Numbered from the stretch's first letter, positions 17,961 to 27,355 are shown. The stretch is DNA of 64,000 bases from Deltaproteobacteria bacterium (GCA_006226375.1 SBHC01000042.1:62001-126000), one strand, 5' to 3'. Numbers and translations are program-made. The notes: generated from the sequence alone by a model not told the origin.

Positions 17961-19226
17961 ATGTGGGCTTTGCGTTTCACAATGGTGTCAGCTCTAGGTT
18001 TATGGCTGATCCTACCCTCTTGCATTTCCCACGTTGGACTCGGCCAGGAAGGCGACTCGTGCACCCAAAACAGCGACTGCATCACTGGCTTGTTGTGCAT
18101 CAATCAAAAATGTGGTCGGGAAGTTGAAACCACGGATTCAGAAAAAACAGTGACTTCCGAGCCTACGGTCGGGGAGGAGGCTGTCTCCCTACCCGAGCCA
18201 ACGTCAGAGCCTTCTGCGGAAGTGGTTGCCACCGAGGTAAGCGTTGAACCTTCTCTGGAAGCGACTCCACAGGATGAAGCTCAGGTGAAGCCCGAGTCTG
18301 GGCCGGAGTCTGGCCCAGAATGCACTCCTACCAAGGAAACCTGCAACGGGCGTGACGACGATTGCAATGGCTCCATCGACGAGGGTGACCTGTGCGACGT
18401 GGTCAACACAAAACAAACTTGTTACCAGGCAGCCTGCGTTTGCCCCCCTGGCTACCAGTTGTGTCAAGGACGATGCCAAAACACCTTATCCAACAAAGCC
18501 AACTGTGGCTCTTGCGGCACTGCCTGTGCCCAAGGCCAGGTTTGTGAGCAGGGGAAATGCACGGCAGGATGTACGAACTGTGGAACTACGGCTTGTGGCA
18601 ACCTGTGCGCGAATACAGCAACGAACCTGAAACATTGTGGAAAGTGCAACAACGCTTGTCCTGTGGGAGCCCTTTGTGAGCAGGGGGTTTGTCGCTGCTA
18701 TGGGGATCGGGTCTTGTGCGGTAACAAGTGCGTACAACATCTCATCGATCCTCTTCATTGCGGTACCTGCGGGAACGCTTGCGGTGATGGCATGTCATGC
18801 CAGCAAGGCTACTGCCAGCCTTGTGACGGGGTCGATATCTCGAAACCTTGTCCGTTTGGAAAAGCTCGCTGTGGTTGCGATTGTGTGGATCTCAATGTGG
18901 ATCGCAATCACTGTGGGTCCTGCTTCAGCGGCTGCTTTGAAGGTTCGGTTTGCTCTTCTGGTACTTGCAACGTTGGGTGTCCTGCAGGAATGACTGTTTG
19001 CCACCAACAATGTGTCAATCTCAACTTTGATCCGAACCATTGTGGAGGTTGTTACAACAGTTGTCCCCAAAAATCCATTTGTGTTAGAGGTTTATGCGAA
19101 TGCCCTCCAGGGCTGAAGCTGTGTGGCTGTGCATGCGTCGATCTTCAGAAGGCAGCGAAGCATTGCGGCGCATGTGAGAAGGCTTGCTCCTCCGGTCAAT
19201 CCTGCGTACAAGGAACGTGTCAGTGA
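17961..19226 (+). CDS. Cysteine-rich repeat lipoprotein with MopE-like metal-binding motif
   Basis: The signal peptide ends in lipobox LPSC near residue 21. A first Cys cluster (CTQNSDCITGLLC) resembles the one in the protein at 8668. A Glu/Pro/Thr spacer follows, then CNGRDDDCNGSIDEG, the Asp-rich motif known from MopE-type metal-binding proteins. The rest is a series of about six repeats built on CGxCxxxC and GxxCxxGxC, likely disulphide-knotted modules. AAGGTGG precedes ATG 17961. Probably an outer-membrane surface protein; ligand unknown. Confidence 0.83.
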   Translation: MWALRFTMVSALGLWLILPSCISHVGLGQEGDSCTQNSDCITGLLCINQKCGREVETTDSEKTVTSEPTVGEEAVSLPEPTSEPSAEVVATEVSVEPSLEATPQDEAQVKPESGPESGPECTPTKETCNGRDDDCNGSIDEGDLCDVVNTKQTCYQAACVCPPGYQLCQGRCQNTLSNKANCGSCGTACAQGQVCEQGKCTAGCTNCGTTACGNLCANTATNLKHCGKCNNACPVGALCEQGVCRCYGDRVLCGNKCVQHLIDPLHCGTCGNACGDGMSCQQGYCQPCDGVDISKPCPFGKARCGCDCVDLNVDRNHCGSCFSGCFEGSVCSSGTCNVGCPAGMTVCHQQCVNLNFDPNHCGGCYNSCPQKSICVRGLCECPPGLKLCGCACVDLQKAAKHCGACEKACSSGQSCVQGTCQ

Positions 19227-19283
19227 GGGAGCGTTTTTGAGTGTTGCCTTCCCTAACTTTTTGTTGAATGAGGTTGTTAGAAG

Positions 19284-20114
19284 ATGTCCGAGCCCAAAGA
19301 ATACATCCTGGTATCGAAGAAGAACGGCGTAACCACGTTGACCATGAACAACCCCAAAAAGCTGAACGGCTGGACCTTGGGGATGATGGATGCGTTCAAA
19401 GCTGCGCTTAAAGAAGCCGCTGGGGACGATGAAACCAAGGTCGTCGTTTTTACCGGAGTTGGGAAGTATTACTCGGCAGGTGTCAACCTGGGCGGGACCA
19501 TCAAATTGATGCATCCCAAAGCCCTTCACAAGTTGATCATCCAACACAACCAATCGTTGTTTGATACCTTCCTCGACTTTCCCAAGCCCATTCTCGCTGC
19601 TGTGAACGGTCCTGCGATTGGCGCGGCTGTCACCACCGCGACTCTTTGTGACGCGATCATCGCCACAGAAGAGGCCACCTTTCTGACGCCGTTCGCTCGC
19701 TTGGGGGTTCCTCCCGAAGGCTGCTCGTCCGTCCACTTCGAGAGGCTGATGGGCAAAGAGTCGGCTGAGCGTTTGCTGGGCAAAGAAGGATGGAAGCCGA
19801 CAGGCGCGGAGGCCAAAGAGATTGGTTTGGTGCAGCATCTTGTACCCTCCGACAAGCTGATGGACGAAGCCCAGCGCATCGCAGAAGAGTGGATCGCACA
19901 AGGCAAAGAACGATCGCTACAAGCGGGCGGTCAGTTTGCAGAGTACAAGGAAGTCAACGCTCACGAATCACGGGTTCTGGCTGATGCGTTCCTGGCTTCA
20001 CCGTTCCTCAAAGGCCAATTTCAATTCTTGTGGAGCAAGAAAAAGCGGGTGCCTGCCACCATGTTTCTTGCGCTGTGGTTGACGCGGCCAGCTTGGTCTT
20101 TGTTGTTGAAGTAG
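19284..20114 (+). CDS. Enoyl-CoA hydratase/isomerase family, ECI2-like delta3-delta2-enoyl-CoA isomerase
   Basis: Crotonase-fold enzyme with the oxyanion-hole regions YYSAGVNLGG and NGPAIGAAVT, and the segment FARLGVPPEGCSS, in which the PEGCSS motif matches ECI2/PECI-type isomerases of unsaturated fatty acid beta-oxidation. At 276 residues the length fits one crotonase domain. It lacks the motifs expected of MenB, so it does not supply the missing naphthoate synthase step. No operon partner is obvious. Confidence 0.85.
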   Translation: MSEPKEYILVSKKNGVTTLTMNNPKKLNGWTLGMMDAFKAALKEAAGDDETKVVVFTGVGKYYSAGVNLGGTIKLMHPKALHKLIIQHNQSLFDTFLDFPKPILAAVNGPAIGAAVTTATLCDAIIATEEATFLTPFARLGVPPEGCSSVHFERLMGKESAERLLGKEGWKPTGAEAKEIGLVQHLVPSDKLMDEAQRIAEEWIAQGKERSLQAGGQFAEYKEVNAHESRVLADAFLASPFLKGQFQFLWSKKKRVPATMFLALWLTRPAWSLLLK

Positions 20115-20140
20115 AAAAAAAGAAGAGGTCTGAGGGGGCT

Positions 20141-20608
20141 TCAATCAATGTCTGTGGGGAGCTGCTCACGCTGAAGGCGCTTTACGGTCGGGATGTCGGC
20201 TGGAGCCCAGAGCAAGCTGTGAAGGTAGACCACCGGGAGCCACAGCAAGCACGCATGGTCTCGGGGGCTTGGGTCTCCCTGTATCACCCTGGCTTCGTAG
20301 GTCCGAAGACGGATCTCCTGATGGGGCGTGGGGTGGCGTACGTCTTGGAGTAGACTGCCCACGGAGATCTCGCAATGAAGCTCTTCGCGGATCTCTCGCC
20401 GCAACGTTTGCTCTGGCGTTTCTCCAGCTTCGATCTTTCCGCCTGGAAACTCCCAGACCCCCGGCGTAGACATGTTGTCGGAACGCAGGGCGCAAAGGAT
20501 TCGACCTTCGGAGTCTCGAATGACTGCACCTACGACATCGACTTCCTGTGGCAACTCGACCCCCATTTCATCCATGGGCTTGTTCGTCACGTTCATCCTG
20601 GTGTACAT
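20141..20608 (-). CDS. NUDIX hydrolase, MutT-like
   Basis: The NUDIX box is complete: GGKIEAGETPEQTLRREI followed by REEL (pattern G-x5-E-x7-REU-x-EE). The upstream VDVVGAVIRD and WEFPGG resemble MutT/CTP-pyrophosphohydrolase sanitising enzymes. The start is uncertain: 20608 and 20596 are both plausible, and the open frame extends to 20701. The gene converges with the isomerase gene and diverges from the repetitive-protein gene at 20719. Confidence 0.85.
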   Translation of the reverse strand: MYTRMNVTNKPMDEMGVELPQEVDVVGAVIRDSEGRILCALRSDNMSTPGVWEFPGGKIEAGETPEQTLRREIREELHCEISVGSLLQDVRHPTPHQEIRLRTYEARVIQGDPSPRDHACLLWLPVVYLHSLLWAPADIPTVKRLQREQLPTDID

Positions 20609-20718
20609 TGGGATTCCCAAATTGCACAACCTTTCTATCAACTTGACGATACACTGAAAGCGTTGAAAAAGAAACAAACTGGTACATTGGTACTGAATCA
20701 TAGTGTTCGGGAGAGACC

Positions 20719-22272
20719 ATGAAAGTCAAAAACCCTGCGGGACTTCCCACTCTTACCTCACCGAATCTTGTGGCCGAACAAGCCCCATCTTCGCTGGGTT
20801 TGGCGCCGACCGGATCCACTCCTGTGGATGTCTTTCAAGGGGAAGGCCCCACGCCGCTGGAAGCCTTCCAGCGTCTGGTGGGTGTCTTAACCCAGGCTCC
20901 TCCCACCTTGTTGCAAACGGGCAACGAAGAGGCGATCGCAGCCTTTCTTAAGCAAGGACGATGGGATCAAACCCAGGTCCTTCAAGATCTTCGAACTGTG
21001 GCCAACACCATGTCCCGAATGCCCGCAGGGCAAGAGGTTGTGTTGGGCCAAAGTCCACATGGCTCTGTCACGCTCTCTCCCCAACAAGGTCTTCAGGCCC
21101 AGGGGCAAACCGGAAAAGCCTGGACTGGGGGTGATCAGTCCGTTGTTCACACCCAAGGACCCCTGGGTAGCGCTGTCTCCCAGGCAGCCTGGAACGCAAA
21201 GTTTGGAGCCGATGCGAAAGGCAAGGCCTCATTAGGACCGGATGGCCTCAAGGCAGATGGGCAGGCCTGGGCAGGTGGTAAGGCCACTGGGACCCTTCAA
21301 TCCAACCTCGATTTTACGCTGGGTACGGCAGATCTGAAAGCCCAGGGAGATGTGGCTGCACAAGCCTGGGGGCAGGGCAGCGTGCAGGCCAACCTCAAGG
21401 ATGGTCTCAAAGCACAAGGACAGGCTGGAGCAGAGGCCCGCTTTGGCGGTAGCCTTGATGCCAATGTTCAGACCGCATTGTTCCAAAGCAACACACACAT
21501 CGACGCTGGCGGTGTGATCGGCGCCAAAGGACAAGGTAACATCCAGGCCGATCTCAACGGCGTGCAAGCCAACGCCAAAGTTGGGGCGCAAGCGGAAGTT
21601 GCCATTCAGGCCAAAAACGACACCCGCACCGCAGGCGTCTTGGTCGGTGGGGAACGTCTGGATGTGAACTCCCAGGTGAAAGCAGTGGCCAAGGCCGGAG
21701 CGTCGGCGAAAGCGGAAATGGACGTTACGGCAACGATCGCACCTCCCCGAGCTGGCCTTGCAGTGGAAGCGGGCGCGTTTGCTGGAGCCAAGGCTGGTGT
21801 GGAAGGCAAAGTGGGCCTGGGTGACTTCGTCGCGGTCAAAGGCAAAGCCGAAGCCTGGGCTGGCGCTGGCGCACAGGCGGGTCTGATCGCGGGCCTCAAG
21901 GATGGGAAGCTCCGATTTGGTTTCCATGCTGGCGCTGCTGTCGAAGCGGGCGCTGGTTTTGAGTGGTCTGTGGAAGTGGATGTTGAAAAAATTACCAAGG
22001 CTATGATAGGAGGGAGCCTCGAAGCCGCCCAACGTGGGTTGGAGTTCGCTGTGAATCCTCTGGGTGCTTCGCTCAAGACCGCCAACGAAGTGGCCACTCT
22101 GCTGTCGGGTAAATCTCCTGGGACTCTGGATCTGGGAGGTGACGCAGCTGTGCCGTTGGCCGCTATCGCCCAGCCCCTCGTTCAACAAACACAAATTCAA
22201 CAACAAGCTTCTGAATTGGTGAGTCAGGCCGTGACAGACTTGTTGGGACCTGCAGCCGCACAACAAGGATAA
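20719..22272 (+). CDS. Ala/Gly-rich repetitive protein of unknown function
   Basis: A 517-residue protein with no signal peptide. After a polar N-terminal region of about 130 residues comes a long repetitive part (about 155-430) in which Ala/Gly alternates with Lys, Asp, Gln and aliphatic residues, for example GLKAQGQAGAEA and KVGAQAEVAIQAK; beta-strand or LEA-like structure is possible. A C-terminal segment of about 85 residues looks helical. It ends 10 bases before a TPR protein, so the two are probably co-expressed. I do not recognise the family. Confidence 0.8.
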   Translation: MKVKNPAGLPTLTSPNLVAEQAPSSLGLAPTGSTPVDVFQGEGPTPLEAFQRLVGVLTQAPPTLLQTGNEEAIAAFLKQGRWDQTQVLQDLRTVANTMSRMPAGQEVVLGQSPHGSVTLSPQQGLQAQGQTGKAWTGGDQSVVHTQGPLGSAVSQAAWNAKFGADAKGKASLGPDGLKADGQAWAGGKATGTLQSNLDFTLGTADLKAQGDVAAQAWGQGSVQANLKDGLKAQGQAGAEARFGGSLDANVQTALFQSNTHIDAGGVIGAKGQGNIQADLNGVQANAKVGAQAEVAIQAKNDTRTAGVLVGGERLDVNSQVKAVAKAGASAKAEMDVTATIAPPRAGLAVEAGAFAGAKAGVEGKVGLGDFVAVKGKAEAWAGAGAQAGLIAGLKDGKLRFGFHAGAAVEAGAGFEWSVEVDVEKITKAMIGGSLEAAQRGLEFAVNPLGASLKTANEVATLLSGKSPGTLDLGGDAAVPLAAIAQPLVQQTQIQQQASELVSQAVTDLLGPAAAQQG

Positions 22273-22282
22273 GATCGTTCGG

Positions 22283-23479
22283 ATGACTGAATCGGTAGAG
22301 CAGTTGGTTGTAGGAGCCCGCAACCATCGGAACAACGAAGAATGGCTCCGCGCTGCCTCCTTGTACCAAAAGGCCCTCACCCAACAGCCACAACACACAG
22401 AAGCCTTGATCGGCCTCGCCCAGCTGGCGTTTCAGCTGAGCCAGTGGCAGGAGTCTCGTCGTCTTTGTCTGCACATCCTGGACCTTCATCCCAAGCATGT
22501 GGAGGTTTGGATGCTGCTTGGGGCTGTACACGAGGCTGAAGACAGCCTCTCCGCTGCGATCCAAGATTACCAAACGATCCTTTCCTTTGACCCTCAACAA
22601 GGTAGAGCCCAGCTGCAGTTGGGGCGATGCCTTGTTCTCGCTGGACAGACCAACGAGGGGCTCAAACACCTGCTGAAGGCCACATCGTTGTTGCCCCAAA
22701 GCGTCGATGCTTACTATGCCCTCGGCCTTTGTTACCACATCAAGCAGATGCCCGGACCTTCCCTTGAAGCGTTCCTACGGACCATTGAGATCAACCCCAC
22801 CTTCCTGGATGGTTACCTCACCATCGCGGATCTGCTCGCTGAGCAACGTCGCTGGGCCGATGCTCGGAAGATCCTGCAGCAGGCGGAGTCGCTCTTTCCT
22901 GAGTCAACGCTTGTCCTCGATAAGTTGGCAGCCGTCTTTTTGCAGATGGGTGACGTGGAAGATGCGATCTCTTGCGTCCAGGACCAGATCGAGCTGGAGC
23001 CTGGGAATCTTCGACCTTTTCTCAATCTCAGCATGATGGCGCAGCTCGAACAAGACTGGGAGCTGGCCCTGGAAGTCTGCCAAAAGATGGTGGAACACGC
23101 CCCGCAGCGATGGGAATCACATTATCACCTTGGCTCCGTCCTTGATGTCTTGAACAGAACAGACGAAGCCAAGCAAAGCTACAAGCAAGCCATCACCCTG
23201 GGACCAGACGTCTGGAGGCCCTACAACAACCTTGGTTACTTGCTTCTTGCAGAACAAACCCCCGAGGCTTTTGTGAAAGCCGCTGCCGCCTTTGAAGCAG
23301 CCATCGAACGTTCCGACCAAGATGAACCTGCCCCACGCTACAACCTTGCCCTCGCCAAAGCCAATCTTGGAGATCGAGACGGCGCGATCGCGCTCTGTGT
23401 TGCGTCGCTTTCCAACACTTCACCCTCCCATGACCTCTACGCCTCCATCCAACAACTCCACGACTCTCTCTCTGCCTAG
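22283..23479 (+). CDS. Tetratricopeptide-repeat protein
   Basis: Nearly the whole 398 residues are helical TPR-like repeats, with recurring AL-GLAQLAF, A-YALGLCYH, P-LEAFLRTIEINP and HYHLGSVLDVL signatures and about ten repeats by eye. No signal peptide or membrane helix is visible. It follows the repetitive Ala/Gly protein by 10 bases, so it may be an assembly factor or binding partner for it. A generic scaffold; partner unknown. Confidence 0.88.
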   Translation: MTESVEQLVVGARNHRNNEEWLRAASLYQKALTQQPQHTEALIGLAQLAFQLSQWQESRRLCLHILDLHPKHVEVWMLLGAVHEAEDSLSAAIQDYQTILSFDPQQGRAQLQLGRCLVLAGQTNEGLKHLLKATSLLPQSVDAYYALGLCYHIKQMPGPSLEAFLRTIEINPTFLDGYLTIADLLAEQRRWADARKILQQAESLFPESTLVLDKLAAVFLQMGDVEDAISCVQDQIELEPGNLRPFLNLSMMAQLEQDWELALEVCQKMVEHAPQRWESHYHLGSVLDVLNRTDEAKQSYKQAITLGPDVWRPYNNLGYLLLAEQTPEAFVKAAAAFEAAIERSDQDEPAPRYNLALAKANLGDRDGAIALCVASLSNTSPSHDLYASIQQLHDSLSA

Positions 23480-23627
23480 TTCCCTAAATTAAAAAGACAA
23501 AGTCCATTTCTTGAATCTGCAATTTGTCGTGGCCCTTTTACTTTGTTTGCTTTTTCCATCACGTGTTGCAATACTGTTCCTACAGGTGTTGGAATAGCCA
23601 GCACTCATGCAACAAAGTGGAGGGGTT

Positions 23628-24134
23628 ATGGCTCTTCGACAGTTTCTACGCAGGGGCTTTGCCTCTCGCTGGCGTTCTCGCTGGGACAGTCTTCAGCATT
23701 CAGCCAAGGCTGGTGTGTCTCTGTGGAATCGTCCTTTGCGGCCCGTTTCTGCCTCTCGTTCTTATGTGCCTTCTCCCTCCGACTCTCCCGAAGCATTGCC
23801 AGATCCTGTTGAGCGACCCCTTGAGCGACAACCCCAAGCCTCTCCATCTCCTGCCGCCCGTGGTGCTTGGGAGGAGAGCCCTGTGTGGTTCCATCAATCT
23901 CGTGTGTTGTTGAGGGTTTCCGAGGAGCAAACACTCTTGGAGGCTGGGCTAGAGGCCGGAATCGACTTGATGTTTGCTTGTCAAGTTGGAGGCTGTGCGG
24001 CCTGCAAGATCAAAGTGTTGATGGGTGACGTTGCGATGGAGGAGGACCACTGTCTCACCAACGATGAGGTCGCCGACGGGTATTGTTTGGCGTGTGTTTC
24101 ACGAGCAAAAGGTCCAGTGGTGCTGGACGGATAG
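23628..24134 (+). CDS. [2Fe-2S] ferredoxin-domain protein
   Basis: The C-terminal 80 residues form a plant-type 2Fe-2S ferredoxin domain: LLRVSEEQTLLEAGLEAGID, then ACQVGGCAACKIKV with three clustered cysteines, and a later cysteine in YCLACVS. The N-terminal 85 residues are Arg/Pro/Ser-rich and probably disordered. ATG 23628 with GGAGGGG just upstream is the start; an in-frame start at 23607 is less likely. It ends 10 bases before a diiron protein gene, so it is a candidate electron donor to that enzyme. Confidence 0.9.
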   Translation: MALRQFLRRGFASRWRSRWDSLQHSAKAGVSLWNRPLRPVSASRSYVPSPSDSPEALPDPVERPLERQPQASPSPAARGAWEESPVWFHQSRVLLRVSEEQTLLEAGLEAGIDLMFACQVGGCAACKIKVLMGDVAMEEDHCLTNDEVADGYCLACVSRAKGPVVLDG

Positions 24135-24144
24135 GAGTGTTCCA

Positions 24145-25476
24145 ATGGGTAAGCGGGAAGCCTTGTTGGGGTTGCTCCCCATCAACATGCAGCGTCGTGT
24201 GGAGCCTTTGCTCGAAGCGGTGGGTTTGATCCGTCAGGTCAACAATGTCCAGACCATGAGCTCGTTTTTGCCTTCCATGTTTCGGGGGATGGTGCTTCGT
24301 CAGGGGCGCACGGAGACGATGACGCCGATGTTTGCGAACTATCCGGCGCAGTTCGACTGGGAGTACCGAAGCGAATTTCCTGAAATGAAAGAGCTGTACC
24401 GGAGGGCCAAGCAAAACCAGTGGGATTCGGAGGTTGCTCTGGATTGGTCCACGGACGTGGATCCCATGAACCCGGAAGTTCCTTTGTTGCCTGGGCATTT
24501 TTGGGATGGGGTCGAGTTTCCTTCTCACATCAAGTTATCCAACAAGGAAAAGCAAGAGTTAACCTACTGCATTTGCTCCTGGATGTTGTCCCAGTTTCTA
24601 CACGGTGAGCAAGGCGCGTTGTACGCTGCGGCACAGGTAACCGAGTCCGTTCAATGGATGGATGGGAAGTTGTACGGGGCCACACAAGTGATGGATGAAG
24701 GGCGACATGTTGAGACCTTTCATCGCTACATCGATGAGAAGCTGAACAAGTTGTACGTCATCAACGACAACCTGTTTGTGATTATCGACGCCCTGATCTC
24801 TGACTCTCGGTGGGATATGAAGTTCTTGGGCATGCAGATTATGGTGGAAGGTCTCGCTCTGGGTGCTTTTGGTACACTCTATCGCTGGACGCATGAGCCT
24901 TTGCTGAAGCAACTCTTGCGCTATGTGATTCAAGACGAAGCGCGCCATGTTCACTTTGGTGTGCTTGCCTTGAGCGAGTTCTTTACGGAGCATCTTTCGG
25001 ACAAAGAGCGAAAAGAACGCGAAGACTGGGCGTTTGAAGTGGCGCTCCTCATGAAGAACCGGTTCTTGGCTCATGAGGTATACGAAGAATGGTTTGAAGG
25101 ATTGCTTCCTCGTAGCCAGTGGAATGAGCTCGTGAACAATCTGCCGCTAATGCAGGAATTCCGCCAGGTGATGTTTTGTCGGCTGGTACCCAATCTTCGT
25201 CACATCGGTTTGCTCAGTGATCGGATGATCGAACACTACGACAAAGCAGGTTTGTGGCAGTTCGCTCAAGGTGCATCTGCTGCAGAATTGTCAGGAGAGG
25301 AGTTGTTGGAGGAGTTGGATCGGACAAGTTACGGTCCACAAGTTCACGGGAGCACGATCATTGGAGAACCGGAGGAGTCTGCTTCTCGTGCGGATTTGAT
25401 GGATGAACACCACGACCACGACCACGATGATGATATTCCCGAAGAGATGAAAGCCTGGATGGAACACGAGTCTTGA
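24145..25476 (+). CDS. Ferritin-like diiron carboxylate protein, probable oxygenase or oxidase
   Basis: The helical core has two glutamate/EXXH pairs typical of ferritin-like diiron proteins: HGEQGAL followed by MDEGRHVE, and VEGLALG followed by QDEARHVHFG. The C terminus is His/Asp-rich (DEHHDHDHDD) and may bind metal. ATG 24145 with AGGAG upstream gives 443 residues; the frame is open upstream within the ferredoxin gene. Related diiron proteins oxidise amines, aldehydes or acyl groups; the substrate here is unknown. The preceding ferredoxin probably supplies electrons. Confidence 0.85.
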   Translation: MGKREALLGLLPINMQRRVEPLLEAVGLIRQVNNVQTMSSFLPSMFRGMVLRQGRTETMTPMFANYPAQFDWEYRSEFPEMKELYRRAKQNQWDSEVALDWSTDVDPMNPEVPLLPGHFWDGVEFPSHIKLSNKEKQELTYCICSWMLSQFLHGEQGALYAAAQVTESVQWMDGKLYGATQVMDEGRHVETFHRYIDEKLNKLYVINDNLFVIIDALISDSRWDMKFLGMQIMVEGLALGAFGTLYRWTHEPLLKQLLRYVIQDEARHVHFGVLALSEFFTEHLSDKERKEREDWAFEVALLMKNRFLAHEVYEEWFEGLLPRSQWNELVNNLPLMQEFRQVMFCRLVPNLRHIGLLSDRMIEHYDKAGLWQFAQGASAAELSGEELLEELDRTSYGPQVHGSTIIGEPEESASRADLMDEHHDHDHDDDIPEEMKAWMEHES

Positions 25477-25525
25477 TGGTAGAATGCAGCCCTTGTTTAC
25501 CCAGTGATGGATCAAGGACTGGTTT

Positions 25526-26278
25526 ATGACGGACTCTCGTTCCTCTTCTCAACATTCCCCAACCTCACCGTCTTCTTCCAAGCGAACTGCTTCAGCGGAG
25601 TCCAAGCGTGCCCAAATGCGGTCGCGAGGTCGGAAAAGCAAAGAAGGTCCTCAGCGAGCCAACGGCGTCGCCACACACCAGCGCATCCTGGATGTGGCTT
25701 CGACCATGTTTGCGGCAGGAGGTTATGCGGCGACGTCTCTCCGCCAGATTGCTGGGGCTGCCGACATTGATATCGCGACATTGAAGTACCACTTCGGAGA
25801 CAAAGCGGCTCTGTTTGCAGAGGTGTATCGTGTGGGCCATGAGTCGATGCTCGACTTGCTCGAACCTTGTATGGAGCGGCTCAAGGCAGCATCGACCTCG
25901 GATGAGCTGATGGTCGCACTGGATGACTTTGTCGTGGCCATCCATGACTTTCTTGCCCAGCACTTTTGGTTTGTTCGTATGGTTCTGTTCCGATTGCTCG
26001 AAGGTTCGGAGGAAATTATCTCTCTGGAAGAAGCCTTGCAGGGGATGGCTGCTGACAAATTTGATGACATCTTCCAAACGTTAAAACGCAGAAAGCTCAT
26101 CCGTGATGTGGATCATCGCGCGGTAATTTGTTTGTTGATATCATCCTTCACGTCTTGGTTTGTGATTGCTGAGGTCAAACCGCAATGGATCGAGGACCCT
26201 TCTCCTTTGGTGGCGGAAGGACGACTTCGCTCTGAGGCGTTTTTTCTTGATATGCTTGAACGTCTCTTGTTGCCGTGA
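25526..26278 (+). CDS. TetR/AcrR-family transcriptional regulator
   Basis: After a Ser/Arg/Lys-rich tail of about 50 residues comes a TetR helix-turn-helix domain: RILDVASTMFAAGGYAATSLRQ, then IAGAADIDIATLKYHFGDKAALF. The C-terminal ligand-binding region is all-helical and divergent. AAGGA lies upstream of ATG 25526. It is 49 bases after the diiron protein gene and overlaps the next gene by four bases, so it may control this set. The ligand is unknown. Confidence 0.92.
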   Translation: MTDSRSSSQHSPTSPSSSKRTASAESKRAQMRSRGRKSKEGPQRANGVATHQRILDVASTMFAAGGYAATSLRQIAGAADIDIATLKYHFGDKAALFAEVYRVGHESMLDLLEPCMERLKAASTSDELMVALDDFVVAIHDFLAQHFWFVRMVLFRLLEGSEEIISLEEALQGMAADKFDDIFQTLKRRKLIRDVDHRAVICLLISSFTSWFVIAEVKPQWIEDPSPLVAEGRLRSEAFFLDMLERLLLP

Positions 26279-27297
26279 GTGTTACCCCAATGAAATGGTT
26301 TCACAACAATCGATCTGTCTTGCTCCTCACTCTCGTCCTCATGGGTTTGTTTGTCGGCGCTCTCCGTTTGTGGTGGTGGAGTCCACGAGGGATCGATGGC
26401 GCTCTTTCTGATCTTCGGCAAGTCGCATACAGCGAAGTCTCGGTGTATCCGCATTTTACTGGGGTCTTGGATCTTAAGTCATTGCGACGTCAAATCCAAA
26501 ACAGTGGCGCACAGGCCAAAGGATTCCTCCCGCTGTTGTACAAACAAGTCGGCTTGGCCATTCCGTTTCATCCCTCTTGCCCAGCGATGGCCATGTGGAA
26601 AAAGAGCGACTCTCTCGTCGCCATGGGATTTTCTGGGATGAGATTGTTGTATCTCTCTTTGCAAGGCTCGTTTGATGCACACGCCTACATGGCTTGCATG
26701 TCCAAATACATGAAACGCAAACGTGTGAACGGGCAGGCGATGTTTGTGGGTGACGAAACCTATTGGTGGATTGGTCAAAATGGATCCCTCAATGGGATGG
26801 GGATCAACCCACGGCCTCCGATGTTTTCGTTTGGTCGTAAGCAACGGCTCCAGCTGTTGGGTAGCCAAGGGCTCCTTGTTCGAACCATGCAACACAACGG
26901 GATGCTTCGGAACGGACTTCGCTATCGACCCAAGCAAGCTGGCCAGCGACGGCCCTACACAGGTGCCTTTTTGCTCGAAGGCCTGGAAGACATGAACTTA
27001 CCCACAGGCATTAAAATTCGATTCCATCGAATGCAAGGGCTTCTTCGGGTCAACAAGTTTGTGTCGGCCCGGATCTCTGTTGCCATGAGACGTCAGAAAC
27101 ATGCGATGCGGATGATGGGTATTTACCATCTGGCCTCCACCCTTGCTCCTGCGCCGTTGCGCAGCCTGTTGTCGCCCCTCAAAGCGAAGCGAAAAGGTCG
27201 TCGAATCCGATTGGTCTACAAAGAAAAAGTGTCCGAACTCGTACAGACCCTCAAAGCACAGCTGCGTAGCATGGCAAAGAAGAAAGAAACACCCTAA
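26275..27297 (+). CDS. Single-pass membrane protein of unknown function
   Basis: One hydrophobic helix near residues 14-32 (SVLLLTLVLMGLFVGALRLW) anchors a basic domain of about 300 residues rich in Arg, Lys and Met. No family is recognised. GTG 26275 overlaps the regulator stop (GTGA); ATG 26290 is the alternative. Translational coupling to the TetR gene suggests that it belongs with the ferredoxin/diiron set. Confidence 0.7.
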   Translation: MSVTPMKWFHNNRSVLLLTLVLMGLFVGALRLWWWSPRGIDGALSDLRQVAYSEVSVYPHFTGVLDLKSLRRQIQNSGAQAKGFLPLLYKQVGLAIPFHPSCPAMAMWKKSDSLVAMGFSGMRLLYLSLQGSFDAHAYMACMSKYMKRKRVNGQAMFVGDETYWWIGQNGSLNGMGINPRPPMFSFGRKQRLQLLGSQGLLVRTMQHNGMLRNGLRYRPKQAGQRRPYTGAFLLEGLEDMNLPTGIKIRFHRMQGLLRVNKFVSARISVAMRRQKHAMRMMGIYHLASTLAPAPLRSLLSPLKAKRKGRRIRLVYKEKVSELVQTLKAQLRSMAKKKETP

Positions 27298-27355
27298 GTT
27301 CAAGCGTGGTTTTTGTGAGGGAGCAACTTGGGATAGGTTGTTCTGCGAGGGAAGT

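Noticed and set aside
19284-20114. Crotonase as the missing MenB
   Set aside because: It has the PEGCSS segment of ECI2-like isomerases and lacks MenB-type motifs.
21232-22398. Minus-strand open frame opposite the Ala/Gly repetitive gene
   Set aside because: Ser/Cys/Phe-rich translation typical of antisense to Ala/Gly codons; no supporting signal.
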